DNA of 60,983 nucleotides from Lysobacteraceae bacterium NML03-0222 (lineage in GTDB: Bacteria > Pseudomonadota > Gammaproteobacteria > Xanthomonadales > Xanthomonadaceae), in NCBI GenBank assembly GCA_002798195.1, contig NWQM01000011.1, forward strand, positions 1 to 60,983, in the 5' to 3' direction. This document shows, piece by piece, positions 55,458 to 60,983 of this stretch; the stretch's first letter is position 1, and each line of letters begins with the position of its first letter. A model generated the notes under the pieces. It saw only the letters and a program-made list of their open reading frames with translations, searched no databases and was not told the DNA's origin. The translations under genes and the position numbers were made by a program.

Positions 55458-58220
55458 TTATAATGTTCCGGGTTCCGGGTTCCGGGTTCCGGGTTCCGGG
55501 TTCCGGGTTCCGGGTTCCGGGTTCCGGGTTCCGGGTTCCGGGTTCCGGGTTCCGGGTTCCGGGTTCCGGGTTCCGGGTTCCGGGTTCCGGGTTCCGGGTT
55601 CCAGAAGCTGCTCAAGCTGATCCGCAGGCATCGGCGTATAGAACAGATAGCCCTGAAACATGTCGCACCCTTCATTACGCAGGATGGCGGCTTGGTATTC
55701 TGTCTCCACCCCTTCTGCCACAACCCGCAACCCCAGTGCATGGGACATGGCTATCACGCCACGAATCAAATGATAGGCATCGGCAGAGTGATCCAGTGCC
55801 TGCACAAAACTCTTGTCGATTTTCAATACATCAAAACCGAAATTTTGCAGATACGATAAATTGGAGTATCCCACGCCAAAATCATCAATGGCGATTTTCA
55901 CGCCCAAGTCTTTCAGCTTGTTTATCCAAGTGTGGTTGCGCTCACTATTGCGCAGCATTTCGCTTTCAATCAGCTCAATTTCCAGCCTGTCCGGTGGCAA
56001 CCCACTTTCATGCAGTGCAGCTTGAACAGCAGAATGCAGGCTTTCAATATTCAGCCTTTTCAAAGAGATATTGACGGAAACAGTTAACTGCGTCCAACCA
56101 AGCTCGTGCCACTGCTTGCAGCGATAGCAGGCCTCACGCAATACCCAGGCATCCAGCTCACGCACAAGGCCTGTTTCTTCAGCCAACGGAATAAATTCCG
56201 CAGGCAAAACCTCACCGCCATCTGGCAAATACCAACGTGCCAGTGCCTCCATACCAATCAAGGCATTATCAGAGGCTCGTATTTTGGGTTGAAATTGCAA
56301 AGATAGCTCATTATTGGTGATGGCAGACCGCAAAGCATGCTCCATATGCAAGCGTCGGTCAGCAGCAACACTCATTTCTTCTGAGAAGAACCGGTAACAG
56401 CCACGGCCACTGCTTTTGGCATGATACATCGCCGTATCAGCCTGCCTCATCAAATCATCGGCAGTGGTATTTTCCTGTGGATACAAACTAATGCCGATAC
56501 TGGCGCCGACATGCAGTTCATGACCATCAACATAAACCGGACGTGCGACCTCGCCAAGAATATCCAATGCTACGCGACTGGCATCCGGCGCACACGCAAT
56601 CCGGGTCAACAATATGACGAACTCATCCCCGCCCAAGCGACTGACTGTGTCATCTTCGCGAACAGTACCCTTCAGTCGCTTGGCAATTTGTTGCAGCAGC
56701 CGGTCACCAAAAGCATGACCCAGCGAATCATTGATGTTTTTGAAATTATCAAGATCGATAAACATCAATGCGATATATCGTTCCTCGCGCTTGGTATGCA
56801 GCATGGCCTGCTGCAAGCGCTCTTGCAGCAAAGCCCGATTGGGAAGTCCAGTCAAATGATCATATTGCGCCATATGCAGCATTCGGTTTGCCATGGCGCG
56901 CGATTCACTGATGTCGCTGGCAAACAAGAATACGCCTTCCACTTTTCCTTTTATTTCGTTGGGAATGACACTGACATCCAGCACCCGATCTGGTGGAATC
57001 TCAGCCTCGTATCGTTGCACCTCCCCCTGCATGGCCTTGGCGATGGCTTGCAAGTGCGGGCTGTTTTTTCCGGCTGTCAAAAAGCTCTCATCCAGTGATT
57101 GACCTATCACCTTCTCAATATTGGTATTAGCCCAGTCCTCATGACGCTTGTTGGCATAAGTGATTTGGTTGTGCTGGTCAATATAGGTAATAATCGCCGG
57201 CACGTTATCCATGATGAGGCGCATTTCATGTTCACTTTTCAGCGCCTTGGCGCTCATCTTGGCCGCAATCATCTTGGCACGAAACTGCATACTGGCAAGT
57301 TGACGAATCAGGGCGGCCAGCATCAGTGCCAGTAGCCAACAGGCCAGCAGCATCAAGTCGATACCCAGCACTTGCGGCATCAGCTGTACATTGGCTGACT
57401 CCACTTTCAATGTGAACAGGTGGCCATTAAAGTCAATCTGTTTCAGATATGAGAAAGTCGGCAGCACATTGGGGTTGCGCTCTGCACTACTGTAAAGCAG
57501 CTTGTCACTGTTGACCTCTGCGCCCTCGTACAGGCAAAGGCGCATGCCTTCTGGCAGATTCACAACCGACTGCATCATCGTTTTAATATGAATCCCCGCA
57601 TTGACAAAGCCAATCAGTTGCTCACGCCGCGCCTGCAGGGTTTGCGGTATTTCGCTATTCGAGTAAACCGGCATAAACAGTATCAAGCTGAGACTTTTAT
57701 TGAATGCCTCAGGCATCGTGTGCAGCCTAAAAGGAGGGGAAAGAATGGATTTTCCTGTATCGCGCGCCTGCGCCATGGCCATACTGCGTATGGGCTCGGC
57801 CTGCATATTGAAGCCAATGGCACCACGGGTGTCTTCATTGAAGGGCGCGATATAGCGCACCGGAACATTATCCGGGCTCACGACAGGTGCCCAGGTTACT
57901 CCCCAAATGCCTGGATAATTATTGGGAATATCCAGATGCTCGCCATATTTGCGCCACTCCTCAGGGCTGATATCAGGTGAAGCCGCCAATATCCCTCGGG
58001 TAGCCATAAGTACGCGCCGATAGGAGTTCAGCCGCATTCTCAACACATCCATGCTACTGGTTGCATGGTGCTCAAAATAATTGCGGGCAGAAATTGCTCG
58101 ACGCGTGCGCGTCACATCCCAGAGCCAAGTTCCCAGAAGCCCTACGACCAGCAGCACCAGCAGCGGCAGTCCCCGAGCCAGAAATTTCTCTTTACGGGTC
58201 AATACCCCACTGCGCATCAT
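55458..58220 (-). CDS. CHASE-PAS-GGDEF-EAL c-di-GMP enzyme with repeat-encoded C-terminus
   Basis: The product is 920 aa; ATG 58220 was chosen for GGGGGAG seven bases upstream, and ATG 58256 would add 12 residues. Order: membrane helix, extracytoplasmic CHASE domain (about residues 40-270, GVTWAPVVS, FNEDTRGAIGFN), second membrane helix, PAS domain (about residues 325-440), GGDEF domain (GGDEF intact), EAL domain (MEALARW, IDDFGVGYSNL, KIDKSF, EGVET). Both catalytic sites look functional, so it may make or break c-di-GMP depending on the signal. The last 46 residues are a heptapeptide repeat (EPGTRNP) encoded by a 7-bp DNA repeat. Confidence 0.93.
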   Translation of the reverse strand: MMRSGVLTRKEKFLARGLPLLVLLVVGLLGTWLWDVTRTRRAISARNYFEHHATSSMDVLRMRLNSYRRVLMATRGILAASPDISPEEWRKYGEHLDIPNNYPGIWGVTWAPVVSPDNVPVRYIAPFNEDTRGAIGFNMQAEPIRSMAMAQARDTGKSILSPPFRLHTMPEAFNKSLSLILFMPVYSNSEIPQTLQARREQLIGFVNAGIHIKTMMQSVVNLPEGMRLCLYEGAEVNSDKLLYSSAERNPNVLPTFSYLKQIDFNGHLFTLKVESANVQLMPQVLGIDLMLLACWLLALMLAALIRQLASMQFRAKMIAAKMSAKALKSEHEMRLIMDNVPAIITYIDQHNQITYANKRHEDWANTNIEKVIGQSLDESFLTAGKNSPHLQAIAKAMQGEVQRYEAEIPPDRVLDVSVIPNEIKGKVEGVFLFASDISESRAMANRMLHMAQYDHLTGLPNRALLQERLQQAMLHTKREERYIALMFIDLDNFKNINDSLGHAFGDRLLQQIAKRLKGTVREDDTVSRLGGDEFVILLTRIACAPDASRVALDILGEVARPVYVDGHELHVGASIGISLYPQENTTADDLMRQADTAMYHAKSSGRGCYRFFSEEMSVAADRRLHMEHALRSAITNNELSLQFQPKIRASDNALIGMEALARWYLPDGGEVLPAEFIPLAEETGLVRELDAWVLREACYRCKQWHELGWTQLTVSVNISLKRLNIESLHSAVQAALHESGLPPDRLEIELIESEMLRNSERNHTWINKLKDLGVKIAIDDFGVGYSNLSYLQNFGFDVLKIDKSFVQALDHSADAYHLIRGVIAMSHALGLRVVAEGVETEYQAAILRNEGCDMFQGYLFYTPMPADQLEQLLEPGTRNPEPGTRNPEPGTRNPEPGTRNPEPGTRNPEPGTRNPEPGTL
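55465..55602. repeat. Heptanucleotide tandem repeat (GGGTTCC, about 20 copies)
   Basis: 138 bp of GGGTTCC on the plus strand (GGAACCC on the minus strand), with no interruption, at the 3' end of the GGDEF-EAL gene. Because 7 is not a multiple of 3, all three frames give the same heptapeptide series, so a change of one copy alters only the residues after the repeat. Confidence 0.97.
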
Positions 58221-58304
58221 GCGTCGTCTCCCCCCATCAAGACAGACGGGCATCATAACCTGTCGTTGAGAACAAGCTACATCTTCACAACAACAGTCGC
58301 AGCA

Positions 58305-59534
58305 TCAATCAGGCATGCGACCGAACAGCAAGGCCGCATTGGTGCCGCCAAAGCCGAAGCTGTTGGACATCACCGTATCAAGCCGTGCCGTGCGGGTTTG
58401 GCGCAGGATGGGAAAGCCCTCGCAACGAGCATCCAGCTTTTCGATATGGTGCGAAGCCGCCATGAAACCATCGCGCATCATCAAAAGGCAATAAATCGCC
58501 TCATGCACACTGGCTGCACCCAGCGAGTGGCCGGAAAGTGCCTTGGTGGAAGAAATCGGCGGCATGGCATCAGCAAAAACCTCGGCAATCGCGCCAAGCT
58601 CTGTGATATCACCCAAGGGCGTGGATGTGCCGTGGGCATTGAGGTAGTCAACCGGCCGGTCAATACCTGCCATCGCCATCTGCATGCAGCGTACTGCGCC
58701 CTCGCCGCTGGGCGCGACCATATCCGCACCGTCGCTGGTCACGCCATAGCCCAGCAGCTCGGCATGGATACAGGCACCGCGCTTTTGTGCATGCGCCAGG
58801 CTTTCCAGCACCAGCATGCCGCCACCGCTGCCGATGACGAAGCCATCGCGGTCGGCATCATACGGACGCGAGGCGCGGGCGGCATCTTCATTGAAGTGGG
58901 TGGAAAGCGCGCCCATGGCATCGAACTGGCAGCTCATGCCCCAGTGCAGCTCTTCGCCGCCACCGGCAAACATGATGTCCTGGGCGCCATGGCGAATCAG
59001 ATCGGCCGCCGCACCGATACAGTGCGCAGAAGTGGCGCAGGCCGCAGACAGCGAATAACTCACGCCCTTGATTTTGAAGGCCGTGGCCAGCGCCGCCGAT
59101 ACCGTGCTGCACATGGTGCGCGGCACCATGTAGGGGCCAACCTTGCGCACCCCTTTTTCTCGCATCAGGTCGGCAGTGGCGATTTGCCACTCGGGCGAGC
59201 CGCCGCCGCTACCGGCAATCACGCCCACGCGCGGATGGCTGATGGCTTCAAGCGTCAGCCCAGCATCCATCATGGCGTCTTCCATCGCCACTGTCGCATA
59301 GGCAGCCGCATCGCCCATAAAGCGCTTTTGCTTGCGGTCAATGCGCGCCTCAAGATCGATATCGCATACCCCTGCTACCTGCGAGCGCATGCCGATTTCG
59401 GCATATTCAGGCATGGCACGGATACCACTGCGACCTTCGCGCAGCGCACGGCTAACATCATCTGCACGATTCCCCAGCGGCGAAACAATGCCAAAGCCGG
59501 TAATCACCACGCGTTCAGAAGCAGGACGGTACAT
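58305..59534 (-). CDS. fabB: 3-oxoacyl-ACP synthase I FabB
   Basis: The product is 409 aa from ATG 59534, preceded by CGGAGGAC and overlapping the fabA stop (TGATG). The catalytic triad is Cys in SAACATSAHC, His in NAHGTSTPLGD and His in TKALSGHSLGAA. FabB elongates the cis-3-decenoyl-ACP made by FabA and is needed for unsaturated fatty acids. It is arranged as fabA-fabB in one operon. Confidence 0.97.
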   Translation of the reverse strand: MYRPASERVVITGFGIVSPLGNRADDVSRALREGRSGIRAMPEYAEIGMRSQVAGVCDIDLEARIDRKQKRFMGDAAAYATVAMEDAMMDAGLTLEAISHPRVGVIAGSGGGSPEWQIATADLMREKGVRKVGPYMVPRTMCSTVSAALATAFKIKGVSYSLSAACATSAHCIGAAADLIRHGAQDIMFAGGGEELHWGMSCQFDAMGALSTHFNEDAARASRPYDADRDGFVIGSGGGMLVLESLAHAQKRGACIHAELLGYGVTSDGADMVAPSGEGAVRCMQMAMAGIDRPVDYLNAHGTSTPLGDITELGAIAEVFADAMPPISSTKALSGHSLGAASVHEAIYCLLMMRDGFMAASHHIEKLDARCEGFPILRQTRTARLDTVMSNSFGFGGTNAALLFGRMPD

Positions 59535-60049
59535 CAAAAGTCCTCCGTGGACTGGAACAGCCCCACACGCAGGTCTTTGGCCGTGTAAATCTCGCGGCCA
59601 TCCACCAGAGTGCGACCATCGGCAATGACCAGGCGCAGCTTGCCACGTAGTACGCGGCGAATATTGATTTCATACTGCACCTGGCGGGCAGCCGGCAGGA
59701 TTTGCCCGGTGAATTTGACCTCCCCCACCCCCAGTGCGCGACCACGACCTGGCTCGCCCAGCCATGGCAGATAAAAGCCGGTGAGCTGCCACATCGCATC
59801 CAGCCCCAAACAGCCAGGCATCACCGGGTCACCTTCAAAATGGCAGGCAAAGAACCAGAGTTCGGGATGGATATCGAACTCGGCACGAATCACACCCTTG
59901 TTATAAGCCCCGCCGATCTCACTGATTTCGGTGATACGGTCAAACATCAGCATCGGCGGCGCCGGCAGCCTGGCATTGCCTTCACCGAACAACTCGCCAC
60001 GCGAGCACGCCATGAGGGCTTCGCGGTCGAAACTGGAAGGGCGAGTCAT
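59534..60049 (-). CDS. fabA: 3-hydroxydecanoyl-ACP dehydratase/isomerase FabA
   Basis: The product is 171 aa, matching the family length. ATG 60049 was chosen because AGGA lies eight bases upstream and the protein opens MTRPSSFDREALMAC. The active-site His is in FFACHFEGDPVMPG and Asp in LGLDAMWQL. It makes the first double bond of unsaturated fatty acids. The frame upstream contains two more ATGs (60055, 60058) with no family match. Confidence 0.97.
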   Translation of the reverse strand: MTRPSSFDREALMACSRGELFGEGNARLPAPPMLMFDRITEISEIGGAYNKGVIRAEFDIHPELWFFACHFEGDPVMPGCLGLDAMWQLTGFYLPWLGEPGRGRALGVGEVKFTGQILPAARQVQYEINIRRVLRGKLRLVIADGRTLVDGREIYTAKDLRVGLFQSTEDF

Positions 60050-60069
60050 TGGCATCATCCTGCACTTTG

Positions 60070-60098
60070 TGAATAAAGTAGCGAGTTTAGGCAATCAA
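60070..60098 (-). promoter_or_regulatory. Candidate promoter of fabA-fabB
   Basis: On the minus strand TTGATT (60098-60093) is followed by a 17-bp spacer and TATTCA (60075-60070). The implied start would leave a leader of only about 14 nt, which still includes the AGGA site. It is a moderate match to the sigma-70 consensus. Confidence 0.35.
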
Positions 60099-60167
60099 CC
60101 CCGCCATGCGCGCCTGTATGGATGCGATTCAAGTCCACCCAAACTGCACCGCTATGGTCAGCTTGCA

Positions 60168-60197
60168 AAAACCCCGGGGCTCTGACCCCGGGGTTTT
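60168..60197 (-). terminator. Rho-independent terminator of the autotransporter gene
   Basis: A perfect 12-bp stem, AAAACCCCGGGG / CCCCGGGGTTTT, with a 6-nt loop lies between the autotransporter stop and fabA. On the minus strand it is followed by a T and GCAAGC, after TTTT within the stem. Confidence 0.87.
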
Positions 60198-60263
60198 GTC
60201 TTGTTGCTGTACTTTCCAGCCTGAATCAGGCCAGTGGAGGCCTTGGCCTCCACCGGCAGTGGC

Positions 60264-60983
60264 TCAGAACTTGAAGGTGAAGCGGGCATGGGCGCCGTGG
60301 TCATTGCCTTCATCGGCATACTGACCGCTATAGCCCACTTCCAGCAGGCTGCGCTCGCTCATGCGCGCGGCAACCCCCAGATCCGCCACAGTGGCCTTCT
60401 TCGCCACCGGTGCGCCCAGTACGGCAAACGCCGGGCTGCCATTGAACGACTGCACGCTGGCCGCAGACAGATCACCCGAGGCATGGCGGTAGCCCACCCC
60501 TGCGCGCAGGCTCAGCCAGGTGGCGTCCTGCTGGCTGCCTGCCAGGTTCAGGCTGGCACGCACCCCGCCGGTGGTCACCTTCAGGTCGTTGCTCTGACCC
60601 ACGGCACCAAGTGCTGCCGGGCTGCTGCCCATTTCCCTGAAGCCATCCGTCTTCACCCGCACATCGGCATATTGCAGGTACGGCTCGGCCTGGAAGCGTT
60701 CGCCGCCAAACAGATAGCCCACTTCCACAAAGCCCTGACGGGTCTTGGCGCTGTAGTCGCTGTTGAGGCCGGCGCTGAAGCCGGCGAAGTTCACCGTGCG
60801 CTTGACGTCAATGTCCTGTTTGCCATGGGTGTAGCCGGCAAACACGCCAAAGCCGTTCCAGCGACCGCCCACATGCAGACCGAGGCTGTTGTTGCGGACT
60901 TCAAACTTCGAGCTGCGGTGGCCGATGTTGCCATCCAGACGACCGCTGCCGCCGAACAGGCCAATGCGCAGTGGGCTGTAAAC
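60264..60983 (-). CDS. Autotransporter C-terminal beta-barrel (5' end beyond window)
   Basis: 239 codons are visible, open to the right edge. Amphipathic strands with Gly and aromatics (GVFAGYTHGK, QGFVEVGYLFGG, ATWLSLRAGVGYRHASGD) and the terminal ARFTFKF, ending in Phe, are typical of the translocator domain of type V autotransporters. The passenger domain and start lie outside the window, so its activity is unknown. The gene ends 214 bp before fabA. Confidence 0.87.
   Translation of the reverse strand, partial: VYSPLRIGLFGGSGRLDGNIGHRSSKFEVRNNSLGLHVGGRWNGFGVFAGYTHGKQDIDVKRTVNFAGFSAGLNSDYSAKTRQGFVEVGYLFGGERFQAEPYLQYADVRVKTDGFREMGSSPAALGAVGQSNDLKVTTGGVRASLNLAGSQQDATWLSLRAGVGYRHASGDLSAASVQSFNGSPAFAVLGAPVAKKATVADLGVAARMSERSLLEVGYSGQYADEGNDHGAHARFTFKF

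Noticed and set aside
58065..59588. Plus-strand 507-codon frame opposite fabB
   Set aside because: It is the complement of fabB and has no protein-like motif.

Overview
The window looks like a chromosomal segment of a gammaproteobacterium, most probably of the Xanthomonadales (Lysobacterales) type. The evidence is indirect: a complete cbb3 oxidase operon with its own FNR/ANR regulator, a fabA-fabB pair, PlsB, RdgC, TtcA, a large TonB-dependent receptor with the TVTGSRI-type N-terminus common in that group, a lipoprotein carrying a TonB C-terminal domain, and a heptanucleotide coding repeat. Genus and species cannot be read from the sequence. No rRNA, tRNA, CRISPR array, prophage or insertion sequence was recognised.

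Layout. (1) 1-9,657, minus strand: a three-gene surface cassette. It encodes a 1,133-residue outer-membrane barrel with an invasin-like N-terminal domain, an OmpA-family peptidoglycan-binding protein, and a secreted protein of more than 1,700 residues with CnaB-like and DUF11 domains that runs off the left edge and contains a nearly identical 780-bp tandem duplication. A TonB-domain lipoprotein (10,021-11,043) lies just upstream. (2) 11,199-20,918, minus strand: the cbb3 oxidase operon ccoN-O-Q-P, a 98-aa membrane protein, ccoG-H-I-S, a TauE/SafE-like membrane protein and fnr. A good FNR box precedes ccoN, so the regulator at the end of the operon probably controls its own transcription. (3) 21,273-29,840: a small amphipathic-repeat protein, hrpB with its 3' tail amplified into a roughly 126-bp tandem array, a TonB-dependent receptor, a TatD nuclease and a YgiW-type OB-fold protein.

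(4) 29,988-42,551: an RND efflux pair, a membrane diguanylate cyclase, an SDR-family protein, the yadGH-type ABC exporter, a ferredoxin-NADP reductase, and a secreted alpha/beta hydrolase translationally coupled to a NatAB-type ABC exporter. (5) 42,606-50,235: a secreted orphan, an MscS-related membrane protein, inorganic pyrophosphatase, a P4-type lipoprotein acid phosphatase, an orphan lipoprotein and plsB. (6) 50,356-55,273: a zinc alcohol dehydrogenase divergent from ttcA-rdgC-ygjP, with a second FNR box between adh and ttcA, then a cysteine synthase/desulfhydrase-like PLP enzyme. (7) 55,458-60,983, minus strand: a CHASE-PAS-GGDEF-EAL protein whose C-terminus is made of a 7-bp repeat, fabA-fabB, and the C-terminal barrel of an autotransporter that runs off the right edge.

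How it fits together: the window combines low-oxygen respiration under FNR control, envelope and phospholipid synthesis (fabA, fabB, plsB), outer-membrane surface structures and c-di-GMP signalling. The best candidates for undescribed biology are the surface cassette at the left edge with its adjacent lipoprotein-anchored TonB domain, the hrpB-derived tail array, and the heptamer repeat that makes the C-terminus of the c-di-GMP enzyme potentially phase-variable.
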